A DNA stretch of 47,873 nt, from positions 1 through 47,873 of the forward strand of contig CAIKOL010000224.1 in NCBI GenBank assembly GCA_903829085.1, read 5' to 3'. The stretch is from an uncultured Anaerolineales bacterium (GTDB taxonomy: Bacteria; Chloroflexota; Anaerolineae; Anaerolineales; Villigracilaceae). A model generated the notes under the pieces. It saw only the letters and a program-made list of their open reading frames with translations, was not told where the DNA came from and did not search any database. The position numbers and the translations under genes are program-made. This document shows, piece by piece, positions 1 to 8,700 of the stretch. Each line of letters starts with the position of its first letter. Within the stretch, counting starts at the first letter, position 1.

Positions 1-17
1 CGAAAATTATTGAAGAA

Positions 18-64
18 CCGCATTTTGAGTGTGTGCAGCTTCGCTGCACACACTCAAAATGCGG
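18..64 (-). terminator. 22-bp perfect hairpin, probable terminator
   Basis: Bases 18-39 and 43-64 form a perfect 22-bp inverted repeat with a three-base loop. Read on the minus strand it lies about 95 bases past the stop of the metallo-hydrolase gene and is followed by the T-rich stretch TTCTTCAATAATTTT, so it probably ends the minus-strand transcript. The stem is longer than most terminators, so a dispersed palindromic repeat is also possible. The rest of 1-158 shows no gene. Confidence 0.6.
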
Positions 65-158
65 ACTCCTCCTGGATTTCCGAATGGATATTTAGGAAAA
101 AAGCAGGCCTTTACCAGTCGCAATTTCCATCTTCGTAAACAAACACACAACCTGCGTA

Positions 159-800
159 TTACTCCCTTGTACTGACAAACGGATTTCCATACCTTTCCTC
201 CCCCACGGTCGTCTGCTCACCATGCCCCGCTAGAATTCGTGTCTCTTCCGGCAGGCTGAACACCTGGGTACGAATACTCTGCACCAGTGCCTCCCAATCG
301 CCTCCAGGCAAATCCGTCCGACCCACTCCGCTCCGAAAGACCAGGTCACCGCTAAAGAGAACATTCTCCTGCGCACAATAAAACAAGCAATGGCCCGGTG
401 TATGCCCCGGAGTGTGGCGGACTTCGAAGGTCAGGCTGCCCAGAGACAGGCTTTGCCCGTGGATGAGGTCCACCGTTGGCTGCGGACCGGGGTCAATCTG
501 TATGCCAAAAAGTGGCGCACTGCCCTTCATTTGCCATAGGTCATGGTCGAGCGGATGAAGCGCGATGGATGGCGGCGGATCCAGGGCCCCGGCAAGCGCA
601 GCCACGCCCCCGAAATGATCAAAATGGGCGTGGGTGTACCAGAGTTGACTGATCTTCCAGCCGCGCTTCAGCGCTTCCGCCAGGATAACCCGGCCATCCC
701 AGGCGGGGTCGATCACCGCCGCTTCGCCGGACCCAGGGTCAGCGATCAGGTAACAGTTGGTGGAAACAGGACCCAAAACGAGGGGGATTATCTCGAGCAT
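159..800 (-). CDS. MBL-fold metallo-hydrolase, glyoxalase II-like
   Basis: A 213-residue metallo-beta-lactamase-fold hydrolase of the glyoxalase II-like group, presumably cytosolic and zinc-dependent. The first metal motif is THAHFDH (His57, His59, Asp61, His62). Further ligand regions are HTPGHTPGH, the SGD with the bridging Asp, and AGHGEQT near the C-terminus. It lacks the long C-terminal substrate domain of true glyoxalase II, so the substrate (a hydroxyacyl-glutathione-like or other thioester) is open. The ATG at 800 lies two bases after the MFS stop; a TTG at 806 would overlap that stop and is the alternative start. It is the last gene of the esterase-MFS-MBL run. Confidence 0.85.
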   Translation of the reverse strand: MLEIIPLVLGPVSTNCYLIADPGSGEAAVIDPAWDGRVILAEALKRGWKISQLWYTHAHFDHFGGVAALAGALDPPPSIALHPLDHDLWQMKGSAPLFGIQIDPGPQPTVDLIHGQSLSLGSLTFEVRHTPGHTPGHCLFYCAQENVLFSGDLVFRSGVGRTDLPGGDWEALVQSIRTQVFSLPEETRILAGHGEQTTVGEERYGNPFVSTRE

Positions 801-802
801 GG

Positions 803-1957
803 TCAAAGTTCCAAGGATTGGTCGGCCGCGGCCGGTTCTTCCAGCGGGGAGTGCGGAGTGAAAGCGATGGTGAGCAAAATTGCCGCCCCCACCAGCGCCA
901 GGCTGACCGGGTAAACCAGTATCGGCGACTGCGTATACAGGACCCCTGCCAGCAGCGGAGCCAGGGCCATGGAAAGCGAGTTAAAGGTCTCAGCTACGCC
1001 GTAGGCCAGCCCCATTTGCGCCGGGTGCACCAGTGGCCGTGCCTGGGCATAGATGAACGAGCGGGCGGCGCGGTAGCCTCCCAGCAGAAAATAGCCCAGG
1101 GCGTACCAGGGCACGCCCATCCCCTTCCATAAGATCAGGCTGAAAAACGCCACAGAAACCTGCGCCAGCAGGAAACCAGCCCGCGCAGTAAGCTGCCCCA
1201 GCACCAAGTTTAGCACTGCATTCCCAAGACTGCCCACCGAACCGAGCAGACCAATGGATTCCAGCGACAGTCCGCGCTCGTTCTGCAGGAACTTGGGCGC
1301 CAACGGCTGGGGCAGGTACATGACAAACATCGCCACAAAGACGATCCCCATCAAGGTGATAAAGCGCGTGTTCGTCCATAATTTGGCCGGAGGTGAGGCC
1401 GGGTCATGTTCGTCGCGCGGCTGGGAACGGATAAAGAGCAGAATGACGGTCGAGACAACGAAAATGCAGGCGGCGATCAGGTAGACGATCCGCAATCCAT
1501 AGCGTTCGCCCAGCCAGCCGCCAGAAATGGGACCGAGCACAGCGCCAAAGTTGAAGGAAGCCGACATAAGGGTCATGGCGCGCACCGGGGACAGTTTTCC
1601 GCGGGCTGCGGTGACATACGAGTTCAAGGGCGCGGAGACAAAAGCAGTCAGCCCGTAAAGCAGTACGCCGACCACGAAAACAGGCAGGCCACGCGCCATC
1701 GCCATCACCCAGGTGGCGACCAGGCCGGAGGTCCAGGCCGCAATGATGACCGGTTTCCGCCCGATGCGGTCGGCCAGGTAACCGGCCGGGATATGCGCCA
1801 GCATCATCGCCAATCCGAAGGCGCTCAGCACCGTGGCAATCGTCATGGTGCTGGCTCCCAGTTGTTGCAAATAGATCGGCTGGAAAATAAGGAACATGCC
1901 CTCGCCTATCCCCCAGGTGAAGAGGGAAACGAACAGCAGGACCAGGTCCACACTCAT
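803..1957 (-). CDS. MFS transporter (drug/metabolite exporter type)
   Basis: A 384-residue major facilitator superfamily permease with about 12 hydrophobic segments. The loop between helices 2 and 3 has the MFS signature GYLADRIGRKPVI (around residues 63-75). A second conserved stretch, GAVLGPISGGWLGERYG, matches motif C of the proton-coupled antiporters, which suggests export rather than uptake. The start at 1957 (MSVDLVLL) overlaps the stop of the upstream esterase as ATGA, implying translational coupling; an in-frame extension of 32 residues upstream is only the esterase read in another frame. The substrate is unknown. Confidence 0.85.
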   Translation of the reverse strand: MSVDLVLLFVSLFTWGIGEGMFLIFQPIYLQQLGASTMTIATVLSAFGLAMMLAHIPAGYLADRIGRKPVIIAAWTSGLVATWVMAMARGLPVFVVGVLLYGLTAFVSAPLNSYVTAARGKLSPVRAMTLMSASFNFGAVLGPISGGWLGERYGLRIVYLIAACIFVVSTVILLFIRSQPRDEHDPASPPAKLWTNTRFITLMGIVFVAMFVMYLPQPLAPKFLQNERGLSLESIGLLGSVGSLGNAVLNLVLGQLTARAGFLLAQVSVAFFSLILWKGMGVPWYALGYFLLGGYRAARSFIYAQARPLVHPAQMGLAYGVAETFNSLSMALAPLLAGVLYTQSPILVYPVSLALVGAAILLTIAFTPHSPLEEPAAADQSLEL

Positions 1958-2733
1958 CCAGAGACGATCCGCTTGATGAAATCTCCCGCCGCCTTGAAAA
2001 CTGCATCGCGGGTTGGCTCCTCGGTGATCACATGGCTGCCGCCTGCCACCCAAAGCATCTGCTTGTCGCGGCTGCCCAGGGCGGCATGGATCTTTTCCAT
2101 ACTGTCCCGGTGAACATAGTTGTCATCACGAGAATGGATCAGCAAGGCTGGAGCCGTGACTTGCGGGAGAGACGCGCGCATCACGCCCAGGAGTTCATTC
2201 AACTCGCTGGCAGACCTGACCGGGTTCTTAGGGTAGGCGATATGCTGTTTCCAGGCCGCCTGGTCGTACCAATCCGCCCCCGGTTCACCTTCACCCTTGG
2301 ACATATACGGCATGAACCAGGATAAGTATTTGGCGTACGGAAGGCGCGGGTCATACGGCAGGGCATAAGGAGTTGACATGGCAACCACGCCCTGCACTGG
2401 GAGCCGGCTGGCAGCAGTCAGCGACAGCACTCCGCCCATTGAAAGGCCAAGCAGGAAGACCTGCTCGGTGCAGGCATGTAACAGGTTGTAGCCATCTTCC
2501 ACCGAAAGCAGCCAGTCTTGCCAGCGCGAGCGGATCATGTCTTCAGGTTTGGTGGCGTGGCCGTTCAACCGCATCCCGCAGACGGTGTAACCCAGGCGGT
2601 TGAGGTATTCACCCAGCCAGCGCATTTCCTTCGGAGCGCCGGTGAAGCCGTGCGTTACCAGGCAGCCAATTCTGGCATTGGTATCTTTGCCAGGGAAGAA
2701 AAATGGTTCAGCAGTGGGGATAATCTGGGACAT
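1954..2733 (-). CDS. Alpha/beta hydrolase, carboxylesterase (Est30-like)
   Basis: A 259-residue serine hydrolase resembling the monoacylglycerol lipase / Est30 carboxylesterase group. The visible triad is Ser98 in GLSMGG, an Asp at 203 or 204 in HSRDDNYV, and His234 in GGSHVI; the oxyanion-hole stretch is VTHGFTGAP near residues 26-34. No signal peptide, so cytosolic. The start is supported by a GAGG ribosome site eight bases upstream. It leads the three-gene run esterase-MFS-MBL. A terminator hairpin and a TATAAT box lie just upstream (about 2778-2805), so this run probably has its own promoter. Confidence 0.88.
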   Translation of the reverse strand: MSQIIPTAEPFFFPGKDTNARIGCLVTHGFTGAPKEMRWLGEYLNRLGYTVCGMRLNGHATKPEDMIRSRWQDWLLSVEDGYNLLHACTEQVFLLGLSMGGVLSLTAASRLPVQGVVAMSTPYALPYDPRLPYAKYLSWFMPYMSKGEGEPGADWYDQAAWKQHIAYPKNPVRSASELNELLGVMRASLPQVTAPALLIHSRDDNYVHRDSMEKIHAALGSRDKQMLWVAGGSHVITEEPTRDAVFKAAGDFIKRIVSG

Positions 2734-2784
2734 AAGGGCCTCGATGAAGTTTGTGGATGAAGCAACAACGCAGGTAAATTATAA

Positions 2785-2805
2785 CCCCGCCTGGTACAGG
2801 CGGGG
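2785..2805 (-). terminator. Hairpin between the glycosylase and esterase genes
   Basis: CCCCGCCTG (2785-2793) pairs perfectly with CAGGCGGGG (2797-2805) around a three-base loop. It lies six bases past the glycosylase stop on the minus strand. The following minus-strand bases TTATAATTT give both a short T-rich tail and a TATAAT box (2778-2783) that could start the esterase transcript. Confidence 0.65.
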
Positions 2806-2810
2806 CTGTC

Positions 2811-3410
2811 TCAGCGGGTTTCAGGCGGTGTTGCGTCTGCATGGGCACCCAGGACCACTTTCCTGAGGCCCCTTGTCCAGGCCGGCTGCAGCCTGGCGAC
2901 CTGCCAGTAGATCGGGCAATCGGGGTCATGCGCTCCGGGCAGGTAGCCGGTGGAGACCAGGAATTCATTGACGATCTCCCCGCCGGTGAATACAAAGGTC
3001 TGTTTGAAGAGTTTTGTCCATTCCTGCAGGCTGAGCGGGTGATGGGCATCCAGCCAACTCTTGAAGGAACCGAACTCCGCGCGCAGTGCCTGGATGCGAC
3101 GCGCATTCTCGATGGCAGCATGTACCTTGAGCCGGTTGCGGATGATGCCGGCATCCGCCAGCAGGCGGGCAGTGTCGGCTTCAGCATATGCAGCAACTTT
3201 GTCCACATCGAAGCCATCATAAGCAAGGTGGAAGTTTTCCTTCTTCTTCAGGATGGTGATCCACGACAGGCCGGCCTGGTTGATCTCGAGCACCAGGCGT
3301 TCGAGCAGAGCCGCATCATCTGTCAACTGGAAACCGTACTCGCGATCGTGATAATCCTTATTGAAAGAGTCTTCCGGGTGTGCACGTACATATTCGCAGT
3401 AACTCATCAT
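2811..3410 (-). CDS. tag: DNA-3-methyladenine glycosylase I
   Basis: A 199-residue enzyme of the Tag family (helix-hairpin-helix superfamily), which removes 3-methyladenine from alkylated DNA in base excision repair. Family marks are the N-terminal Cys5 and the YHDREYG motif, the NQAGLSWITILKKKENF block with the conserved Glu and Trp of the base pocket, and the C-terminal AHDPDCP, whose His and Cys complete the zinc site. The length matches the family. Its ATG overlaps the upstream lipoprotein stop (ATGA) and has GGAGA four bases before it; a second in-frame ATG follows immediately. Confidence 0.92.
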   Translation of the reverse strand: MMSYCEYVRAHPEDSFNKDYHDREYGFQLTDDAALLERLVLEINQAGLSWITILKKKENFHLAYDGFDVDKVAAYAEADTARLLADAGIIRNRLKVHAAIENARRIQALRAEFGSFKSWLDAHHPLSLQEWTKLFKQTFVFTGGEIVNEFLVSTGYLPGAHDPDCPIYWQVARLQPAWTRGLRKVVLGAHADATPPETR

Positions 3411-4294
3411 TGGTCTCCAAATACACCGATCTCAGCATAATACCAGACTTCCCCCCGCCGGGCAAAAAAGGCCACCATATCCTTGGACATATGGGGATTT
3501 AACGTCGCCGAGCTGCAGCAGCCATAATGCAGGACTTCATCGTAACCGAGCGGGACATCGGTACTATCATACCAGGCATCAATCCTGCCATTCTGTTTAA
3601 AGAAGTAGAACGGTCTATCATGGATGGTCTGAAAACCAAAAACCTCGTCATAGCCATATTCTTCGTTCAACAGTACACCGTCCACGCTGACCTGCCCGAG
3701 GGCGTCGCTGTAAACCACGTTGCCCTCACTCCGCTCTGTAATGTAAGCCGTTTCCAGCGCCCAATGCTCCCCATAGGCCCACAAACCACGTAAACCATCG
3801 ATCGGACTGACTTGCCCGATGGGTATTTCATAGATCGGTTCGCCGTTGCGCGTCAGAGTGACCGTACCGTAACTCTGATCGTGATAATTTTCCTGGGCGA
3901 TCAAGGTATCTGCACCCAGCCTGACGCACCTCCCCAGACCATTCATTAAAATACAGGAGCTGTCAAAGAATGCAAAAACTTTCGACCGCTCGCTGGCGTG
4001 GATCAGGAGCGGGTCGTCCTGGACGGAATCAGCAAAGTACAGCAGTAGGGATTCCGGCTCGGGCGGCTTCTTGAGCGGGTATTCGTTGAAGCTCAACTCC
4101 AGCGTCATGGATGGCGAGGTCGTTGGAATGACGGTGGGCGTGTTGGGTGCCAAAGTTGTAGGAGTGGCGATGGACGGTACGGGAGTGGGAGTAGGTGAAG
4201 TAGCGATGAGTGCAGTACAGGCTACCAGAGCAGACAGGAGGACAAGCGCAAGAACCTCTTGCACCGGAGTCAAACAGGGAGAGGCCTTTTTCAT
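3407..4294 (-). CDS. Hypothetical lipoprotein A, paralogue of the gene at 5805-6716
   Basis: A 295-residue lipoprotein of unknown function. An N-terminal hydrophobic segment ends in the lipobox LVAC (Cys26), followed by a Thr/Pro/Ser-rich linker (residues 30-65) typical of Chloroflexota surface proteins. The C-terminal third is clearly homologous to lipoprotein B: both share FGFQTI, RPFYFFK, HYGCCS, LNP and the ending WYYxExGVF. The paired Cys of HYGCCS could form a disulfide or bind metal. It overlaps the aminotransferase upstream and tag downstream by four bases each, so all three are translationally coupled. No known domain is recognised. Confidence 0.75.
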   Translation of the reverse strand: MKKASPCLTPVQEVLALVLLSALVACTALIATSPTPTPVPSIATPTTLAPNTPTVIPTTSPSMTLELSFNEYPLKKPPEPESLLLYFADSVQDDPLLIHASERSKVFAFFDSSCILMNGLGRCVRLGADTLIAQENYHDQSYGTVTLTRNGEPIYEIPIGQVSPIDGLRGLWAYGEHWALETAYITERSEGNVVYSDALGQVSVDGVLLNEEYGYDEVFGFQTIHDRPFYFFKQNGRIDAWYDSTDVPLGYDEVLHYGCCSSATLNPHMSKDMVAFFARRGEVWYYAEIGVFGDQ

Positions 4295-5406
4295 TTTGGG
4301 GTGGCTTTCAGGAATTCTTCCAATCGCTCAAGGGCCTCAGGCATATTCTTACGCGCAAAGCCCAGCCGGAAATGGTTGCCCGAATGGTCATACATGGTTC
4401 CAGGCAGGAGCAGGATGCCAGCACTGGTGACCAGGTTGTGGCAGAACTGCTCTACGTTTCCACCAACCAGGTGCGGGAAAGCGATCGGACCGGCTTTGGG
4501 GCGCACCCAGTCAAACCGATCGGCATGTGTTTCAAAGAAAGCGTCAAGCAGGGACAGGTTGGCCTGGATGATCTGCAAATTCCGCCTGGCGATCCGAGCC
4601 CGGTGCCTGAGAGCCAGTTCAGCCAGGTATTCGCTGGGGGCACTGCTGCAAATGGTGGTGTAATCCTTGAGGGCAGCCATGCGGGAAAGAACCTGGGCGT
4701 TTTGCGTGGCGATCCAGCCGATGCGCAGCCCAGCCAGCCCATAGGCTTTGGACATGACCCCCAGCGAGACGGCTGTCGGATTGAGATCACACGCCGAAGG
4801 CAGCCGCTGCGCCGGGTCATATTCCAGCTCGCGATAGACCTCATCCGAGAAAAGAATGATGTCTCTCTCTTGCGCCAGGGCATTGAGTGCCTTATATTCA
4901 TCAAGCGGCATCAAATAACCGGTCGGGTTGTGGGGCGTATTAAAAATGATGGCGCGCGTATTGGGACGCAGGCTGCGTTTGAGTTCGTCAAGGTCGAGCG
5001 CCCACTTATCCTGGGAGCGGGCTTCCCAGAAGGTCACTTCGCAGCCGAGACTGCGGGCAATCTCGTACAGCGACTGGTAGCAAGGCCAGTGGACAATGAC
5101 ATGGTCACCCGCCTGCAGCACGGCATGCATGAACAGGAAGATGGCTTCCTGTGCGCCGCTGTGCACCAGCACCTGTTCCGGCTGGATACCGGTATAGATG
5201 CGGCTGATCTCCTGCCGCAGCGAAGGCGCACCGGATGATTCGGTATAACCCAGCCAGTGGCGTTTCAGCCCCTGCTCCGCCTCTGGTTCAAAAGCCAGCA
5301 AGTCTCCGATGGAAAGTGATTCACAGTCGGAGCTGCACAAAAGATATTTGACGTTGAACTCGTAGCGGGCAAAGTAACGTTCGAGTTTGAAAGGGGGGAT
5401 CTGCAT
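4291..5406 (-). CDS. PLP-dependent aminotransferase, class I/II
   Basis: A 371-residue fold-type I aminotransferase. The PLP Schiff-base lysine is Lys220 in SKAYGLAGLRIGW. Other cofactor contacts are Asn160 in NTPHNPTG, Asp188 and Tyr191 in SDEVYRE, and a C-terminal Arg in HFRLGFAR that would bind the substrate carboxylate. It resembles aspartate/alanine or kynurenine-type aminotransferases, but the amino acid substrate cannot be fixed. The start at 5406 (MQIPPFK) has GGTGG seven bases upstream and lies two bases after the preceding stop; an eight-residue upstream extension is less likely. Confidence 0.88.
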   Translation of the reverse strand: MQIPPFKLERYFARYEFNVKYLLCSSDCESLSIGDLLAFEPEAEQGLKRHWLGYTESSGAPSLRQEISRIYTGIQPEQVLVHSGAQEAIFLFMHAVLQAGDHVIVHWPCYQSLYEIARSLGCEVTFWEARSQDKWALDLDELKRSLRPNTRAIIFNTPHNPTGYLMPLDEYKALNALAQERDIILFSDEVYRELEYDPAQRLPSACDLNPTAVSLGVMSKAYGLAGLRIGWIATQNAQVLSRMAALKDYTTICSSAPSEYLAELALRHRARIARRNLQIIQANLSLLDAFFETHADRFDWVRPKAGPIAFPHLVGGNVEQFCHNLVTSAGILLLPGTMYDHSGNHFRLGFARKNMPEALERLEEFLKATPK

Positions 5407-5408
5407 AT

Positions 5409-5786
5409 CTATTCCACCAACCTGGCCCACGAACCACCGGGGTAGATATATTTCACATCCAACGGGTCAACCTTTAGCGAGACCTCCTTGCCTATTTCCA
5501 CGTACGTCAGCATTTCCTGTTCCACCAGCCAGGTGGTGGCAGCCGGGAATTGTGGCGTACCGGGCAGGTGGACTTCCAGTTCCAACGCCACCCTCACCAT
5601 GCCGGCCAGCCCCGCCGCGCCGTGAGTGGAGGAAACGATCTTTGCCCAGGCCCAGACAGCACGCTCATGGTGTGTCTGGGGCGTGTCCTTCGCCTTTTTT
5701 CCCCGGGGTTTACCGCTCTTCCGGAGCAAAATCCAGATGGTGAGCACGACCATCGCAGCGATCAAGATAATTTCAATTCCATTCAT
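5409..5786 (-). CDS. Small single-span membrane protein, unknown
   Basis: A 125-residue protein with one N-terminal transmembrane helix (about residues 4-21), a basic stretch (RKSGKPRGKKAK) that should keep the rest in the cytoplasm, and a soluble domain of about 90 residues with no recognised family. It sits between lipoprotein B (18 bases upstream) and the aminotransferase (two bases downstream) in a tightly packed unit. AGGAG lies nine bases before the start codon. The reading frame is long enough and the spacing tight enough to accept it as a gene, but no function can be given. Confidence 0.65.
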   Translation of the reverse strand: MNGIEIILIAAMVVLTIWILLRKSGKPRGKKAKDTPQTHHERAVWAWAKIVSSTHGAAGLAGMVRVALELEVHLPGTPQFPAATTWLVEQEMLTYVEIGKEVSLKVDPLDVKYIYPGGSWARLVE

Positions 5787-5804
5787 TTCTCATTGCTCCT
5801 TCAT

Positions 5805-6716
5805 TTACTGCCCGGGGAACACACCCATCTCGGTATAGTACCACTGGTCCGCGCGCCAGGCAAAGAAACCGATGATATTTTGCGCCATGCGAGGGTTGAG
5901 GGCGCCGCCACTGCAGCAACCATAGTGCCAGACACCATCATAATCCAATGAAATTTCCTGGCCATCATAATTGACCCCGGTCTTTCCATCCCGTTTGAAG
6001 AAGTAGAACGGCCTGCCATTGATGGTCTGGAAGCCAAAAGATTCATCATAGCCATGCAGGGCGTCTTGTGATCGACCATCCACGAAGATCTCACCCGAAA
6101 AGAACGAGTCCTCCCACTGGGTATTGGGCGGTAGGGGGTCCCTTGCCTGGGCAATTTCGAATACCCAGTGGGTATCATAAACGGTCAGGACCCTGAAAGC
6201 AGAGGTTGTTCCGGGCGGGCTGATCGGTGTTGAGAAAATGACAATGCCATTGCGGGTCACCTGGGCGGTTGCCTGCCCGTTTTCGATTGGCCCATCGATC
6301 GCATCCAACCTAGCGTTCCCCAGCAGCACCCATAAGTTTCCCCACCCCACGCTGTAATACTCGTTGGGAGATAATATTTTTCCCCATTTGTCGAAGTGTT
6401 TGTCTAATACTTCCGCCTGCGTCAAGGCATCCAGCGGATAGATGACCAATGGTTCGATCTGCGGCATCTTCGCCAGCGGATGCTCTTCAATGCTCAGTCC
6501 CGACGGGAAAATCCAGGGGGTATTGGTTGCCACCGGGGTAAAAACTCTTATGGGAGGCGTGCTGGTCGGTTCCTGGGTGGAGGTCTGTAGAAACGTGGAA
6601 GCCGGTGTTGGCGTTGCACTGGGAGCATCCATTGCGACAGTACTAGAGAGAATAGGCTTCGCCGGCCCACAAGCGGTGAGAAGAATGCAAAAAATTGGAA
6701 AAATGGTTCGTTTCAT
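5805..6716 (-). CDS. Hypothetical lipoprotein B, paralogue of the gene at 3407-4294
   Basis: A 303-residue lipoprotein with lipobox LTAC (Cys16) and a Thr/Pro-rich linker (residues 30-65). The last 90 residues align with lipoprotein A through FGFQTI, GRPFYFFK, HYGCCSGGALNP and the WYYTEMGVF ending; the N-terminal half is more divergent. The two copies flank the small membrane protein and the aminotransferase, so an old duplication within this operon is likely. It would be anchored on the outside of the cytoplasmic membrane. No clear ribosome site precedes the ATG. Function unknown. Confidence 0.75.
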   Translation of the reverse strand: MKRTIFPIFCILLTACGPAKPILSSTVAMDAPSATPTPASTFLQTSTQEPTSTPPIRVFTPVATNTPWIFPSGLSIEEHPLAKMPQIEPLVIYPLDALTQAEVLDKHFDKWGKILSPNEYYSVGWGNLWVLLGNARLDAIDGPIENGQATAQVTRNGIVIFSTPISPPGTTSAFRVLTVYDTHWVFEIAQARDPLPPNTQWEDSFFSGEIFVDGRSQDALHGYDESFGFQTINGRPFYFFKRDGKTGVNYDGQEISLDYDGVWHYGCCSGGALNPRMAQNIIGFFAWRADQWYYTEMGVFPGQ

Positions 6717-6756
6717 TCTTTATAGGACAATAAATATCGTGTCCCTGCCACTTGTC

Positions 6757-7869
6757 CTAGCCCACTACCCGCAGCTCACGCGGCATATCGCTCAGGCATT
6801 CCACGCCAGTATCCGTGATGACCATGTTATCTTCGATGCGCACCCCGTTGCGCTCCGGCAGGTAGATGCCCGGCTCGACCGTGTAAGCCATGCCCGGCTG
6901 CAATAATTGGAGATTATCGCCGCGCATGTAGGGTTCCTCATGGCCTTCCATGCCTATGCCATGACCGGTGCGGTGGGTGAAATAGACTCCGTAACCGGAT
7001 CGCTCGATGACCTTGCGCGCGGCCTGGTCCACTACGGCACAGGCAAGACCGGGTTTGCCCACCGCCCGCCCGGCTGCATTGGCTTCCAGCACCACCTGGT
7101 GGATCTTGCGATACTCCTCTTGCACATCCCTCACGGCAAAGGTGCGCGTCAGGTCAGAGATGTACCCATCCACCGCTGCACCCCAATCCACCACCAGCAG
7201 ATCGCCAGGCTGGATCTTGCGGTTGGAGGGCGAGGCGTGCGGGTTGGCGCTGTTCGGCCCACCCGAAACGATGGGCGCGAACGGCATCTCGGATTGGCTC
7301 CCACTGCGCAGCAACTGGACAACCAATTCCGAGGCCAGTTCGTTTTCGGTCATGCCGGTTTTGATCAGCGGGATGGTCGCTTCCAGGGCGGACTGCGCCA
7401 CTTTGACCGCCTTACGCATGGCGACAATTTCGTCTTTATCCTTGCAGATCCGCAGGCTGCTGACCAGCTCGGATGCGTCCGGGAAATCGGTGCGACGGCT
7501 GGCTGTCCCGGTTGCAGCTTCCAGGCTGCGGAACTCCAGCAGGCGCATCTGGCGCGGTTCCACGCCAATGCGTTTTCCATCCAATTTCAGAAATCCCACC
7601 GCCTGGCGGAAGACCGCCTGCCAATCGGCGGGATTCTCTGGGTATGGGAAAGCTTTCACCGGCATCCCGCTCACCTTGAGCATTTCCAGTTCCGGCAGGA
7701 CAATGACTGGTTCGTTGCCCGGGGTGAAGAGCGCCACGACCGGGCGTTCTGAAAGGTGGAAATGCAACCCGGTCAGGTAGACCAGGCTGGGGCCGGCATT
7801 CAATGCCAGGGCCTCCAGTCCGGAGGTCTGCATCGCAGCAGAAAGTTTGGAAAGACGGGAGGAAGTCAT
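6757..7869 (-). CDS. M24 family Xaa-Pro peptidase
   Basis: A 370-residue Xaa-Pro dipeptidase/aminopeptidase (pita-bread fold, two metal ions) that cleaves peptides with proline in the second position. The creatinase-like N-terminal domain spans about residues 5-135 and the catalytic domain 145-365. All five metal ligands are present: Asp228, Asp239, His303, Glu332 and Glu346, within VVDWGAAVDGYISDLTRTF, HRTGHGIGMEGHEEP, YTVEPGIY and RIEDN. No signal peptide, so cytosolic. AAGGAG lies a few bases before the start. It sits 11 bases after the SDR gene in the same minus-strand run. Confidence 0.92.
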   Translation of the reverse strand: MTSSRLSKLSAAMQTSGLEALALNAGPSLVYLTGLHFHLSERPVVALFTPGNEPVIVLPELEMLKVSGMPVKAFPYPENPADWQAVFRQAVGFLKLDGKRIGVEPRQMRLLEFRSLEAATGTASRRTDFPDASELVSSLRICKDKDEIVAMRKAVKVAQSALEATIPLIKTGMTENELASELVVQLLRSGSQSEMPFAPIVSGGPNSANPHASPSNRKIQPGDLLVVDWGAAVDGYISDLTRTFAVRDVQEEYRKIHQVVLEANAAGRAVGKPGLACAVVDQAARKVIERSGYGVYFTHRTGHGIGMEGHEEPYMRGDNLQLLQPGMAYTVEPGIYLPERNGVRIEDNMVITDTGVECLSDMPRELRVVG

Positions 7870-7880
7870 GAAAACTCCTT

Positions 7881-8693
7881 TTACAAGGTATGATAACGCT
7901 TTACAAAGATAACCTGCAGCATCCAGTCGACCAGGCCCGGGAAGAGCATATCGAACCCGAAGACAATGGAATAATACCAGGGCAGGATCAGCGTCCGGCG
8001 GGGGTGTTTCGCCACGCCAACCGTCCGGCGGGCTACATATTCGGAGGTCATATACAGCCAGCGCGGCACGTTGATGTTCCGCTTGAGCGGGTTGTCACCG
8101 GATTGCTTTCCGAAATCGGTCGTTGCCGGCCCGGGATAAATACCCGAGACCCGGATCCCAAAGGGGATCAGCTCGCGCCGCAAGCCGTCGGTGAACCCGC
8201 GCACCCCATACTTGGTGGCAGCATAGATGCTGTACATCGGCGAAGCGATCAGGCCAGCCACCGAGGATATGTTGATGATCTGACCGGAATGCTGGGCCAG
8301 CATGGAGGGTAAGACAGCCCGCGTGAGCTGGATCACGCCGCGCAGGTTGACGTCGATCTGTAGGTCAATGTCAGCGGCGGGATCAAGTTTTTCAACCCAG
8401 TCCAGGCGGCCCAGCCCGGCGTTATTCACCAGAATGTCGATGCGGCCGAATTTCTCAAGCACTACCTGGACGGCATTCTCAATTTGGGACTGCTCGGCCA
8501 CATCCAACTGGATAGCCAGGGCTTGCCCACCGGCGAGGCGGATCTCTTCAGCCAGGGCGGTCAGCCGGTCCATGCGCCGGGCAGCCAGGACTACGATGCA
8601 GCCTTCTTTGGCAAACAGCCGCGCCGCGTCCGCGCCGAACCCGGAGGAGGCGCCGGTGATTAAGACAATGTTCTCTTTCAGGGATTTTGACAT
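7881..8693 (-). CDS. SDR family oxidoreductase
   Basis: A 270-residue short-chain dehydrogenase/reductase of the classical type. It has the nucleotide motif TGASSGFG at the N-terminus, NNAGLG, the catalytic Ser in ISSVAG and the active-site pair in YAATK. The C-terminal hydrophobic stretch (about 245-262) may associate with the membrane, as in DltE/YqjQ-like SDRs. The ATG at 8693 is preceded by GAGGAATTG, which overlaps the stop of the upstream HD-domain gene; a TTG three bases earlier is the alternative start. The substrate is unknown. Confidence 0.88.
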   Translation of the reverse strand: MSKSLKENIVLITGASSGFGADAARLFAKEGCIVVLAARRMDRLTALAEEIRLAGGQALAIQLDVAEQSQIENAVQVVLEKFGRIDILVNNAGLGRLDWVEKLDPAADIDLQIDVNLRGVIQLTRAVLPSMLAQHSGQIINISSVAGLIASPMYSIYAATKYGVRGFTDGLRRELIPFGIRVSGIYPGPATTDFGKQSGDNPLKRNINVPRWLYMTSEYVARRTVGVAKHPRRTLILPWYYSIVFGFDMLFPGLVDWMLQVIFVKRYHTL

Positions 8694-8700
8694 CAATTCC

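Noticed and set aside
1955-2053. Longer MFS start
   Set aside because: The extra 32 residues are the esterase read in another frame; the ATGA overlap start fits the membrane topology.
4210-5238. 342-codon open frame opposite the aminotransferase
   Set aside because: Antisense shadow; the minus-strand aminotransferase has all catalytic residues.
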